A stretch of 64,000 nucleotides of DNA from Leifsonia sp. 466MF (GTDB lineage Bacteria; Actinomycetota; Actinomycetes; Actinomycetales; Microbacteriaceae), in contig NZ_LT629696.1 of the NCBI RefSeq assembly GCF_900100265.1, forward strand, positions 2,728,001-2,792,000, written 5' to 3'. The position numbers were made by a program, and so were the translations under genes. The notes beneath the pieces are model-generated. The model was given only the letters and a program-made list of their open reading frames with translations. It had not been told where the DNA came from and did no database searches. Positions within the stretch are counted from its first letter, which is position 1; the number at the start of each line of letters is the position of its first letter. Below, piece by piece: positions 16,921 through 25,695 of the stretch.

Positions 16921-17778
16921 ATGCCCGGAGCCGACTCCCCCTCCGTCCTGATCGTCACCGTCACCCACAACACCGGCGAGGTGCTGCGCGCATTCCTGCG
17001 CTCGGCACGGACGGCGACCGCCGAGCCCGCCGAGATCGTCGTCGTCGACAACGCCTCGGCCGACGCGACCGTCGAGCGGGAGGCGTGCGCCGAGTTCGGC
17101 GCGGAGTTCCTGGCCCTCGACGAGAACCTGGGCTACGGCGGCGGGATCGAGGAGGGCGTCCGGCACGGATCGCCCGACGCGGAGTTCCTGGTCATCGCCA
17201 ATCCGGACGTCGAGTTCTCCCCCGGATCGGTGGACGAGCTGGTGCGTGTGCTGCGCGAACGGCCGGCCGCGGGCTCCGCCGGGCCGCGCATCCTCAACGT
17301 CGACGGCACCGTGTACCCGTCCGCCCGGAGCCTCCCCTCGCTCCGCACGGGGGTCGGTCACGCGATCTTCGGCCGCATCTGGCCCGGCAACCCGTGGACG
17401 AGACGCTACCGCGGGGTCGACTACGAGAGCGACGCGGTTCGCCCGGTCGGCTGGCTCTCCGGCGCCTGCTTGGTCGTGCGCCGCGACGCCTACGAGCAGA
17501 TCGGCGGTTTCGACACCTCGTACTTCATGTACTTCGAGGACGTCGACCTGGGCGCCCGCCTCAGCAAGGCCGCCTGGGCCAACCTCTACGCGCCGACCGC
17601 GAGCGTCGTGCACACCGGGGCCCACTCGACGAGCACCGCCTCCCGACGTATGGAGGCCGTCCACCACGAGAGCGCGTACCGCTACCTGTCGCGAAAATAC
17701 ACCGGCTGGTACCTGCTGCCCGTTCGCGTGGTCCTGTGGGTCGGCCTGCGCGTCCGGCAGTGGTGGGTCACCCGATGA
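16921..17778 (+). CDS. GT2 family glycosyltransferase
   Basis: A 285-residue enzyme with VTVTHNTGEVLRAFL, VVVDNASADAT, an IANPDVEF motif supplying the metal-binding acids and FMYFEDVDLGARL near the catalytic centre. This arrangement is typical of rhamnosyl- and galactofuranosyl-type GT2 enzymes of actinobacterial wall polymers. It starts 14 nt after wzt and is followed 16 nt later by a GT4 gene, so the three are probably cotranscribed. Sugar specificity is not evident. Confidence 0.85.
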   Translation: MPGADSPSVLIVTVTHNTGEVLRAFLRSARTATAEPAEIVVVDNASADATVEREACAEFGAEFLALDENLGYGGGIEEGVRHGSPDAEFLVIANPDVEFSPGSVDELVRVLRERPAAGSAGPRILNVDGTVYPSARSLPSLRTGVGHAIFGRIWPGNPWTRRYRGVDYESDAVRPVGWLSGACLVVRRDAYEQIGGFDTSYFMYFEDVDLGARLSKAAWANLYAPTASVVHTGAHSTSTASRRMEAVHHESAYRYLSRKYTGWYLLPVRVVLWVGLRVRQWWVTR

Positions 17779-17794
17779 GAGGAACGACCGACTG

Positions 17795-19168
17795 ATGGAG
17801 AATCGCGCGAAACGCATCCTCATCGTGACACCGGACACGATCGGCGAGCGGATGGCGGGTCCGGCCATCCGGGCGTGGCACGTCGCCCAGGCGCTCAGCG
17901 CCGTCGGAGAGGTACGGCTCGCCTCAACGGTCGGCGCTACGGTCACCTCGCCCGAGTTCACCATCGTCCACGCCGGACAGGACGCCCTGAAGCCCCACGC
18001 GGAATGGGCGGACGTCGTGATCATCCAGGGCCACATCCTCCGCACGCACACCTGGCTGAAGGCCATGGACGTGCTGATCGTCGCGGACATCTACGACCCC
18101 GTGCACCTCGAGTGGCTGGAGCAGGGCCGCGACCTCCCCGAGGCCGACTACTACGCTTCCTCCGTCGACTCCGTCGAGGTCATGAACGACCAGATCGAGC
18201 GCGCCGACTTCATGGTCTGCGCCTCCGAGAAGCAGCGCGACTTCTGGCTCGGCCAGCTCGCGGCGATGACCCGGGTGAACCCGGCCACGTACGCGGCCGA
18301 CCCGACCCTCCGGAATCTGCTCGATGTCGCGCCGTTCGGCATCCAGGACGCCCCGCCCGTGCAGAAGGCCCACGGCATCCGCGGCGTCGTCGACGGCATC
18401 GGAGCGGACGACAAGGTCATCCTGTGGGGTGGTGGCGTCTACAACTGGTTCGACCCGCTCACGCTGATCTCGGCGGTCGGCCGGCTGGCGAAGGACCACC
18501 CCGAGGTTCGGCTGTTCTTCCTCGGTGTGAAGCACCCGAACCCGGACGTGCCGCAGATGGAGATGGAGCGCGCAGCGCGCCGCCTCTCCGACGAGCTCGG
18601 CCTGACCGACTCCGTGGTCTTCTTCAACGAGACCTGGGTGCCCTACGACCAGCGCGCCGACTTCCTGCTCGATGCCGACCTCGGCGTGAGCACCCACCTC
18701 GAGCACATCGAGACGGCCTACAGCTTCCGCACCCGGGTGCTCGATTACTGGTGGGCGGGCCTGCCTGTCGTCGCCACCGACGGGGACACCTTCGCGCCGC
18801 TCATCCGCGACAACGGGCTGGGACGCGTCGTGCCGCCGCAGGACGTGGAGGCGCTGGAGGCCGCGCTCGGCGAGGTGCTGTTCGACGACGCGGAGCGAGA
18901 GCGGATCCGCGAGAACGTCCGGGCGTTCGCCGGCCGGATGCACTGGTCGACCACCCTGGAACCGCTGGTGCGCTATGTCCGTGCCCCCTACCCGGCGGCG
19001 GACCGCGTCCGCGGGGTCATCTCCCAGCGCAACCAGATCACCGCCGACCTGCGGAAGCGCATCGCGGGCATGGAGTCGAGCTCGTCGTGGCGGGTCACCG
19101 CTCCCCTGCGCTTGGCCGGCGAGTGGGTTGCCCGCCTCCGTGGGCGGGCGCCCGAACGGCCCGAATAG
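17795..19168 (+). CDS. GT4 family glycosyltransferase, paralogue of the GT4 half of the 825-aa fusion
   Basis: A 457-residue GT-B fold enzyme. ATG at 17795 opens directly on the conserved N-terminal strand (RILIVTPDTIGERMAGPAIR). DIYDPVHLEWLEQGRD, CASEKQRDFWLGQLAA and SFRTRVLDYWWAGLP match the GT4 half of the protein at 5629-8106 motif for motif, so the two share an ancestor. The C-terminus adds SSSWRVTAPLR, also found in the coiled-coil miniprotein. AGAGGAACGA upstream is a plausible ribosome site. It is the last gene of the plus-strand run. Confidence 0.85.
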   Translation: MENRAKRILIVTPDTIGERMAGPAIRAWHVAQALSAVGEVRLASTVGATVTSPEFTIVHAGQDALKPHAEWADVVIIQGHILRTHTWLKAMDVLIVADIYDPVHLEWLEQGRDLPEADYYASSVDSVEVMNDQIERADFMVCASEKQRDFWLGQLAAMTRVNPATYAADPTLRNLLDVAPFGIQDAPPVQKAHGIRGVVDGIGADDKVILWGGGVYNWFDPLTLISAVGRLAKDHPEVRLFFLGVKHPNPDVPQMEMERAARRLSDELGLTDSVVFFNETWVPYDQRADFLLDADLGVSTHLEHIETAYSFRTRVLDYWWAGLPVVATDGDTFAPLIRDNGLGRVVPPQDVEALEAALGEVLFDDAERERIRENVRAFAGRMHWSTTLEPLVRYVRAPYPAADRVRGVISQRNQITADLRKRIAGMESSSSWRVTAPLRLAGEWVARLRGRAPERPE

Positions 19169-19182
19169 GCCGGTCGGGCCGT
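19156..19182. terminator. Bidirectional terminator between the GT4 gene and rmlA
   Basis: ACGGCCCGA (19156-19164) and TCGGGCCGT (19174-19182) form a perfect 9-bp stem with a 9-nt loop, spanning the GT4 stop codon and lying between two convergent genes. A 6-bp stem (CCTGAG/CTCAGG) follows at 19188-19203. There is no long T-run. Confidence 0.6.
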
Positions 19183-19198
19183 TACCGCCTGAGCAGGC

Positions 19199-20068
19199 TC
19201 AGGACTCCGCGGCGAGCAGCGCCATGATGTACGTGCCGTAGCCGCTCTTCACGAGCGGCTTGGCCAGCTCGGCGAGCTGCTCGTCGTCGATCCACCCGGC
19301 ACGCCAGGCGATCTCCTCGATGCAGCCGACCTTGAAACCCTGGCGGTCCTCGATCACGCGCACGTACTCGGACGCCTGCATCATCGACTCGAATGTGCCG
19401 GTGTCGAGCCACGCCGTGCCGCGGTCGAGCACCTGCACCTGCAGCTTCGAGGCGTTGAGGTAGCGCTCGTTGACGGTCGAGATCTCCAGCTCGCCACGTG
19501 CGCTCGGGGTGATCGTCTTGGCGATCTCCACCACCGAGTTGTCGTAGAAGTAGAGGCCGGGGACCGCGTAGTTGCTCTTCGGCGAGGTCGGCTTCTCCTC
19601 GATGGAGAGCGCGGTGAAGCTGTCGTCGAACTCGACGACTCCGTATGCCCTCGGGTTGCTCACGTGGTACGCGAAGATCAGCGCGCCGTCGATGTCGTTG
19701 TGGTTGCGCAGCGACGAGCCGAGGCCGGCGCCGTGGAAGATGTTGTCGCCGAGCACCAGCGCGACGGACTCGTCGCCGATGAACTCCTCGCCGATGATGA
19801 AGGCCTGCGCAAGGCCGTCCGGCGACGGCTGGACCGCGTACTCGAGCCGGATGCCGAGCGACGACCCGTCGCCGAGCAGTGCCTGGAACTGCTCGTTGTA
19901 CTCCGGCGTCGTGATGATGAGGATCTCGCGGATGCCCGCCATCATCAGCGTCGACAGCGGGTAGTAGATCATCGGCTTGTCGTAGATCGGCATCAGCTGC
20001 TTCGAGATGCCCTTGGTGATCGGCCAGAGCCGCGTGCCGGATCCGCCGGCGAGGATGATTCCGCGCAT
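19199..20068 (-). CDS. rmlA: Glucose-1-phosphate thymidylyltransferase
   Basis: A 289-residue enzyme making dTDP-glucose from dTTP and glucose-1-phosphate, the first step of dTDP-L-rhamnose synthesis. The N-terminal nucleotide-binding motif GGSGTRLWP with the following [11 protein letters not shown] is diagnostic. VLGDNIFHG holds the metal-binding Asp, and [13 protein letters not shown] and TGTFESM are further family landmarks. Length equals the usual 285-295. GGGAGG lies 9 nt before the ATG, and the gene follows rmlC by 3 nt, so the two form one unit. Confidence 0.97.
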   Translation of the reverse strand: MRGIILAGGSGTRLWPITKGISKQLMPIYDKPMIYYPLSTLMMAGIREILIITTPEYNEQFQALLGDGSSLGIRLEYAVQPSPDGLAQAFIIGEEFIGDESVALVLGDNIFHGAGLGSSLRNHNDIDGALIFAYHVSNPRAYGVVEFDDSFTALSIEEKPTSPKSNYAVPGLYFYDNSVVEIAKTITPSARGELEISTVNERYLNASKLQVQVLDRGTAWLDTGTFESMMQASEYVRVIEDRQGFKVGCIEEIAWRAGWIDDEQLAELAKPLVKSGYGTYIMALLAAES

Positions 20069-20071
20069 GGG

Positions 20072-20695
20072 TTACTTGCCTCCCTGGTTCGCTGCCTGGT
20101 CGAGTGACGCGTAGAAGGCGCGTGCGGCCTCCCACGTCGGGAGGAGTCCCGCCTCGGCGGCCTCGTGGAGGCCGGGGGCGTCGGTGTCCTTCGGGGAGAG
20201 CAGGGGCTCGCCCGCCTCGTCCGGGAAGCGCAGGGCGATGTCAGCGTCGAGCGGGTTGATGCCGTGCTCGCGGGTCGGGTTGTACGTGTCGGTGACGAGG
20301 TAGCTGACGGTCGCGCCCTCCGTGAGTGCGACGAAGCAGTGCCCGAGACCCTCGGCCACGTAGATCGCGCGGCGGTCGACGTCGTCGAGCAGGACGCTGT
20401 CCCACTTCCCGAATGTCGGAGACCCGACGCGGATGTCGATGACGAAGTCGAGGACCGCGCCTTTGGGGGCGGTGACGTACTTCGCCTGGCTCGGCGGGAT
20501 GTCCGCGAAGTGGATGCCGCGCACCGAACCGCGCTTGGAGACCGAGCTGTTGGCCTGGCGCAGGTTCAGGGGGTGCCCGACCGCCTCCTCCAGCCGATCG
20601 AAGCGGTACCACTCGAAGAAGACGCCGCGGTCGTCCGCATGCTGCTGCGGCGTCACTTCGTAGGCGTCAGGGATGGAGAGCTCGCGGATTTGCAC
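20072..20695 (-). CDS. rmlC: dTDP-4-dehydrorhamnose 3,5-epimerase
   Basis: A 207-residue cupin enzyme, third step of dTDP-L-rhamnose synthesis. RGVFFEWYRFD, the SVRGIHF motif with the catalytic His, the substrate-site segment KGAVLDFVIDIR and the YNPTREHGINPLD stretch with the catalytic Tyr match RmlC. The start is GTG at 20695; it overlaps the end of the upstream glycosyltransferase by 29 nt, implying coupled translation. The C-terminal about 25 residues are a variable tail. Confidence 0.95.
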   Translation of the reverse strand: MQIRELSIPDAYEVTPQQHADDRGVFFEWYRFDRLEEAVGHPLNLRQANSSVSKRGSVRGIHFADIPPSQAKYVTAPKGAVLDFVIDIRVGSPTFGKWDSVLLDDVDRRAIYVAEGLGHCFVALTEGATVSYLVTDTYNPTREHGINPLDADIALRFPDEAGEPLLSPKDTDAPGLHEAAEAGLLPTWEAARAFYASLDQAANQGGK

Positions 20696-23600
20696 CCGAG
20701 GAGTCTAGCAAGGGCCTCCTGAGCACCCGCGCCGTCTCGCGGGCGGCCTCGATCAGGACGTCCGCGCGGGCACCGAACGAGTGCTGCTGCCGGATACTCT
20801 CGACGATGCCGACCATCGCCTCCCGGTCGGGCCAGCCGGCGTCCGAGCCGATCAGCCCGCGCAGCTCGTCCACCGAGGTGTAGGCGCGGGCAGCACCCCC
20901 GAAGATCTCGAGGCCGTCGATCGGATCGGTCACGACGCGCGCCCCACTCGCGACCGCGTCGAACAAGCGGTTGGAGAGGAATCCCTCCGCCGCCATGTCG
21001 TGCCAGTGGTCGTTGAGCACGATCCGTGCGCTGGCGTAGGCGGCGGAGGCCCGGTCGTTGTCCAGGAACTCCGCCCGGATGTGCGACGGATCGATGAACC
21101 GCTCCCAGCCGTCGCCGTACACCGCCAGGTCGGCGCCCGCCTCGACGGCGTCGCGGACGACCGGGCGGAACACGTTGCGCGTCTTCCCGACGAAGAGCAC
21201 GTCGGAGGCCAGCGCGGGGTCCGACCGCTCCGGGCTGAAGCGGGCAGGCGAAGTGGCCTGCAGCAGAGGGCGCACGGGGACCGCCGACAGCGCATCCATC
21301 CGCTCCGCCCAGCGCGGCCCGGCGGCGAAGACCAGGTCGTAGCTCTCGATCTCGTCGAGCGTCACGAGCTCGGGGTGGCTGATGACCCAGAGGATGTTGA
21401 CGGCCGCCGGATTGGTCGGCAGCCGGTACAGCCCGCGCAGCGCGATCGACACGTCGTCGAGGTGGTCGGAGTCCGGCCGCACCATCGACTCCCGGGTGTC
21501 GATGACGACCTGCTGCCCGCGCTCGCGCAGGGCCGCGGCGAGGTCCTCCGCGAAGTAGGTGTCTCCCCAGACGCGCCCTTCCGGACCGAGGGGCGCGCCG
21601 CTGCGGATCGACCAGCGGAGCGCACGGGAGGCGTCGGCCGGCCCCTGCTCGGCCTCACGCACCAGGATCGGCCGAGCGCGGCGCGCCACGTCGTCGAAGT
21701 CGTTGCGCACGATGCGGCGCCGCAGATCCGGCACCGGATCGCCCGCGAGGCCGACGAGGGCGAGGCCGGCATGCCCGTACACCGCCGACGGCGTCGGCTC
21801 GACCAGGCTCTCGCTCGGCACCCCGCTCCAGGCCGAACGGCTGGAGGGCGATGCGGCCAGCCGACGGCTGTCGGCGTCGGCGATCTCGGCGCGAGCGCGC
21901 AGGGCGACGACGGCGCCGCTCCCGACGCTGGCCCGGGCGAGCGCGACGTCGGCCGGGGCTCCGGGCGCGAACCCGTCGAACACGGCGAGGTCGACGAGCA
22001 CCGCCGGAGAGACGACCACCCGCGCGGGCAGGGACTCGCCCGCGGGCAGGTCGGCGGGGAGGTGCCCCTCGAACAGCCGGAGCGGCGGGGCGCCGCGTGA
22101 GGCGAAGACCGCTCCGGCGTCGACGACGGTCCCCGACTCCCGTACGATCACGGGCTGGACGAACGCGGCGCCGGTCGAGACCGCAACGCGCAGCAGTTCC
22201 GCGGCCGCGTCGTCGCCCAGCCGGACGGCGGGGTCGAGAAGGAGCGCGTGGCGCGTGGAGACCGTGGAGAGCAGGCGGTTGGCCTCCGACGCCCACGAGT
22301 CGCCGGATCCCCGGCTCGGGTCGACGGTCACGGTGGTCGACCCGGCGGTGCGATCGTCGGCACCGGCGGCGGGCCGGTACGGGACGGACTCGCTCGCGGG
22401 CACCGGTGCCTCGACCTCGACGAGCCGGGCGCTCCGCCCGAGGCGGTCGCCGAGCGCCGCGGCGACAGCGTCGACGACCTCGGCGAAGGGACGGCCGAGT
22501 GCTGCGGGCGCCGCCCACTCCCCCGGTTCCTCGGCGAGCGCCTGCCGGGCGGCGGTCACGAGCGCCTCCCCGAGCACGTCCGGTCGCGCCTCGACCGCAC
22601 GGAGCCGCTCGTGGAGGCCGCCGCGCGCGCCGTCCACGTCGTTGGTGACGGACACGGACCCCGAGATCGCCAGGTCGAACGGCGGGTGGCTCGGGTGCGG
22701 GCTGGCCTGCAGGCTCAGGCCGACATCCACCTCCGAGAGCAGGGCGAAGTAGTCGTCGCGCGTCAGCACGCCGCGGTTGACCAGTACGGCGCCGTCGAGG
22801 TCGACATCGGGGCCGTCCTCACCGGCCATGACGAACGACGCCGGGATGCCCTCGGCGGCCATCCGACGGGAGGCGTACCGCAGGGCCGCGAGTCCGAGCC
22901 CGTACATGTTGCGCGGGCGCGCGGTGCGGCCGTAGAAGAAGATGCGCACGGTGTCCGCCCGGCGACGCGCCTCGGCCGTCTCCCGCAGGGCGTCGAGGTC
23001 GAAAGAGGGCGCGAACACGAAGGCCGGATCCACCTCGGGCGCTCCGCTGCGGGCGAGGTAGGCGGCGACCGGCGTCGAGTTCACCACGGGAGTGAACCCG
23101 GCCCGGTAGGTCGACTCGGCCACCGCGGAGTCCGTCGACCAGCCCACGAACCCCGGCTCGTAGTCCTGGATGAGGTAGACGACGTCGGACGCGTCGATCC
23201 GGCCCGTGCGCGCGGCGACATCCAGGGCGTGCGCGGTCCACCAGTGCGTCGCGACCCAGAGGTCGGACCGCGAGAACGTCGCGGAGTCGATCTCGTGGCC
23301 GGACACGATGGCGGCCTCGCCGATCCCGAACGCGTCGAGGCGCGCGCGGATCGCGTCCGCCTGGTCCGTCGGCTTGAGCAGCACGATCCGGACCGGCAGG
23401 CCGAGACGCCGGGCGAGGCCGGCGGTGAACTCGAGCGCCGTCTTCACCCCGGCGAAGATGCCGTCGGGATGCAGCTCGGGCAGCACCAGGTCGAGCGCGG
23501 CGTCGGCGTCGGCGATGGTGCAGTGCAGGAACGATTCCGAGAACGGCGTCAGCCCGCGATACGGCGACGACGGGCGGGCGGGCGCGGCCGGCGTCTCCTC

Positions 23601-23750
23601 GACGATGCCGGCGGGCTCCGGCGCGTCCTGAGCGCCCCGCTGCGCGTCGTACGCGGCGGCCGCGGCCCGCAGCGCCTGCCGCTTCGCGGGGTCGCGCAGG
23701 AAGTCGCGCGAGAGCGCGAGCATGTCCATCAGGTCGACGCGGCGGGTCAT
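20667..23750 (-). CDS. Large multidomain rhamnosyltransferase (WsaF-like plus CgeB-like)
   Basis: A 1027-residue protein from ATG 23750 (GGAGA just upstream; translation before it is unrelated low-complexity sequence). Residues about 60-400 resemble WsaF-type rhamnosyltransferases: ADADAALDLVLPELH, WWTAHALD, YLIQDYEPGF, FYGRTARPRNMYGLG and a C-terminal PPFDLAISGS donor loop. Residues about 420-660 resemble a degenerate GT2 domain without a clear acidic motif. Residues about 690-1020 are a CgeB/YkvP-type GT-B domain (DTYFAEDLAAALRERG, ILNDHWHDMAAEGFLSNRLF). It lies directly upstream of rmlC-rmlA, so dTDP-rhamnose is the likely donor for at least one domain. Confidence 0.75.
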   Translation of the reverse strand: MTRRVDLMDMLALSRDFLRDPAKRQALRAAAAAYDAQRGAQDAPEPAGIVEETPAAPARPSSPYRGLTPFSESFLHCTIADADAALDLVLPELHPDGIFAGVKTALEFTAGLARRLGLPVRIVLLKPTDQADAIRARLDAFGIGEAAIVSGHEIDSATFSRSDLWVATHWWTAHALDVAARTGRIDASDVVYLIQDYEPGFVGWSTDSAVAESTYRAGFTPVVNSTPVAAYLARSGAPEVDPAFVFAPSFDLDALRETAEARRRADTVRIFFYGRTARPRNMYGLGLAALRYASRRMAAEGIPASFVMAGEDGPDVDLDGAVLVNRGVLTRDDYFALLSEVDVGLSLQASPHPSHPPFDLAISGSVSVTNDVDGARGGLHERLRAVEARPDVLGEALVTAARQALAEEPGEWAAPAALGRPFAEVVDAVAAALGDRLGRSARLVEVEAPVPASESVPYRPAAGADDRTAGSTTVTVDPSRGSGDSWASEANRLLSTVSTRHALLLDPAVRLGDDAAAELLRVAVSTGAAFVQPVIVRESGTVVDAGAVFASRGAPPLRLFEGHLPADLPAGESLPARVVVSPAVLVDLAVFDGFAPGAPADVALARASVGSGAVVALRARAEIADADSRRLAASPSSRSAWSGVPSESLVEPTPSAVYGHAGLALVGLAGDPVPDLRRRIVRNDFDDVARRARPILVREAEQGPADASRALRWSIRSGAPLGPEGRVWGDTYFAEDLAAALRERGQQVVIDTRESMVRPDSDHLDDVSIALRGLYRLPTNPAAVNILWVISHPELVTLDEIESYDLVFAAGPRWAERMDALSAVPVRPLLQATSPARFSPERSDPALASDVLFVGKTRNVFRPVVRDAVEAGADLAVYGDGWERFIDPSHIRAEFLDNDRASAAYASARIVLNDHWHDMAAEGFLSNRLFDAVASGARVVTDPIDGLEIFGGAARAYTSVDELRGLIGSDAGWPDREAMVGIVESIRQQHSFGARADVLIEAARETARVLRRPLLDSSGANPRALHP

Positions 23751-23812
23751 CGGTCTCCAAGTCGTCGTGGGGGTGCGCTGCAGAGTCTCAGGTGGCCCGG
23801 GAACACTTTCGC

Positions 23813-23818
23813 TAGGAT
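23813..23818 (+). promoter_or_regulatory. Candidate -10 box for rmlB-rmlD operon
   Basis: TAGGAT lies 39 nt before the rmlB ATG, and an AGGAGAAGG ribosome site lies between them. No clear -35 is seen. The gap (23751-23857) is divergent, so it also has to serve the large rhamnosyltransferase gene. Confidence 0.4.
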
Positions 23819-23857
23819 TGCTCGCGACCATCGTAGGAGAAGGCACCCAACATCCCC

Positions 23858-24847
23858 ATGAAGATTCTCGTCACCGGCGGCGCCGGTTTCATCGGCTCCA
23901 ACTTCGTCCGTCGCACCCTGCAGGATGCCTACCCGGGCCTGGAGGGCGCCGAGGTGGTCGTGCTCGACGCGCTCACGTACTCCGGCAACCTCGCCAACCT
24001 GGCGTCGGTGGCCGACTCGCCCCGCTACACCTTCGTGAAGGGCGACATCCGCGACGGCGGCCTGCTCGACGAGCTGTTCCCCACGGTGGATGCGGTGGTC
24101 CACTTCGCGGCGGAGTCGCACGTCGACCGCTCGGTGCGCGACGCCTCCATCTTCGTCGAGACCAACGTGCTCGGCACCCAGCAGCTGCTCGACGCGGGGC
24201 TGCGCAACAACCTCAAGCGCTTCGTGCACGTCTCGACCGACGAGGTCTACGGCTCGATCGCCGAGGGCTCGTGGGCGGAGGACCGCCCGCTCGAGCCCAA
24301 CTCGCCGTACTCGGCGTCGAAGGCCGGAAGCGACCTGCTCGCGCGCAGCTACTTCCGCACGCACGGGCTGAACCTCTCGATCACGCGCTGCTCGAACAAC
24401 TACGGGCCCTACCACTTCCCCGAGAAGGTCATCCCGCTGTTCGTCACGAATCTGATCGACGACAAGCACGTCCCGCTCTACGGCGAGGGCAACAACATCC
24501 GCGACTGGCTGCACGTCGACGACCACACCCGCGGCATCGCGATGGTGCTCGTGAACGGCCGCGCGGGCGAGATCTACAACATCGGCGGCGGCACCGAGCT
24601 CACCAACAAGGAGCTCACCCAGCTGCTGCTCGACGCCACCGGCAAGGACTGGTCGTACGTCGACCGCGTCGCCGACCGGCTCGGCCACGACCTCCGCTAC
24701 TCGGTCGACATCTCCAAGATCCAGTCCGAGCTCGGCTACGAGCCGCTGGTGCCGTTCCAGCAGGGTCTCGCCGACGTGGTGCAGTGGTACCGCGACAACC
24801 GCGCGTGGTGGGAGCCGCTGAAGGCCCGCGCCGCGCTCGACAACTGA
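23858..24847 (+). CDS. rmlB: dTDP-glucose 4,6-dehydratase
   Basis: A 329-residue extended short-chain dehydrogenase, second step of dTDP-L-rhamnose synthesis. GGAGFIGSNF is the NAD-binding glycine motif, DALTYSGNLANL the adenosine-binding segment, VHFAAESHVDRS and HVSTDEVYGS the active-site region (with the DE catalytic pair), and PYSASKAGSD the YxxxK catalytic pair. CSNNYGPYHFPEKVIPL is a family hallmark. The TGA overlaps the rmlD ATG by one base (TGATG). Confidence 0.97.
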   Translation: MKILVTGGAGFIGSNFVRRTLQDAYPGLEGAEVVVLDALTYSGNLANLASVADSPRYTFVKGDIRDGGLLDELFPTVDAVVHFAAESHVDRSVRDASIFVETNVLGTQQLLDAGLRNNLKRFVHVSTDEVYGSIAEGSWAEDRPLEPNSPYSASKAGSDLLARSYFRTHGLNLSITRCSNNYGPYHFPEKVIPLFVTNLIDDKHVPLYGEGNNIRDWLHVDDHTRGIAMVLVNGRAGEIYNIGGGTELTNKELTQLLLDATGKDWSYVDRVADRLGHDLRYSVDISKIQSELGYEPLVPFQQGLADVVQWYRDNRAWWEPLKARAALDN

Positions 24848-25695
24848 TGCGCATCCTCATCGCCGGCGCGGCCGGGATGCTCGGTCAGGACCTGCAGAAG
24901 GCTCTGGCCGGTCGTGACGTCACGGCGCTGTCCCGTGCCGACCTCGATGTCACCGACCGTGACGCCGTGCTGGCGGCCGCCGCCGGCCACGACGTGATCG
25001 TCAACGCCTCCGCCTACACCAAGGTGGACGACGCCGAGACGCACGAGGACGACGCCTACGCCATCAACGCGCTGGGCACCGAGAACCTGGCGGTCGCCGC
25101 CGCACGCAACGGCGCACGGTTCGTCACGGTCTCGACCGACTACGTCTTCGACGGCCACGCTACGGAGCCGTACGCCGAGGACACACCGCGCGACCCGATC
25201 AACGCCTACGGCCGCACGAAGGCCGCGGGCGAGGAGCTCGCACTCGCGGCGCATCCCGACGGCACATTCGTCGTGCGCACCGCCTGGCTCTACGGGGCCG
25301 GCGGCCCGAACTTCGCCAAGACGATGGTGAAGCTCGCGGGCAGCCACGAGACCGTCAGCGTTGTCGACGACCAGCTCGGCCAGCCGACGTGGACCGGCGA
25401 CCTCGCCGCGCAGATCGTCGCGCTCCTCGACAGCGACGCCCCGGCGGGGGTGTACCACGGCACGAACTCGGGTCAGACGAGCTGGTACGGGTTCGCCCGT
25501 GCGGTCTTCGCCCAGGCCGGACTCGACCCGGAGCGCGTGAAGCCCACCGACAGCTCGACCTTCGTCCGGCCGGCTCCGCGTCCCTCGTACTCGGTGCTCG
25601 CCCACGACGGCTGGGCCCGTGCCGGCCTCGCCCCCCTGCGTCCGTGGGAGGACGCCCTCGCCGCGGCGACGGCAGAAGGCCTCTTCGCGGAATGA
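24847..25695 (+). CDS. rmlD: dTDP-4-dehydrorhamnose reductase
   Basis: A 282-residue SDR protein that reduces dTDP-4-keto-L-rhamnose to dTDP-L-rhamnose, the last step. GAAGMLGQDL is the NAD(P)-binding motif, NASAYTKVDDAE and STDYVFDG are typical, and NAYGRTKAAGE carries the catalytic YxxxK. It starts on the base shared with the rmlB stop and ends in ATGA overlapping the next gene, so rmlB-rmlD-GT4 form a tightly coupled operon. Confidence 0.96.
   Translation: MRILIAGAAGMLGQDLQKALAGRDVTALSRADLDVTDRDAVLAAAAGHDVIVNASAYTKVDDAETHEDDAYAINALGTENLAVAAARNGARFVTVSTDYVFDGHATEPYAEDTPRDPINAYGRTKAAGEELALAAHPDGTFVVRTAWLYGAGGPNFAKTMVKLAGSHETVSVVDDQLGQPTWTGDLAAQIVALLDSDAPAGVYHGTNSGQTSWYGFARAVFAQAGLDPERVKPTDSSTFVRPAPRPSYSVLAHDGWARAGLAPLRPWEDALAAATAEGLFAE

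Noticed and set aside
17246..17794. Upstream extension of the GT4 gene in the same frame
   Set aside because: The 183 codons before ATG 17795 are a shifted reading of the preceding GT2 gene.
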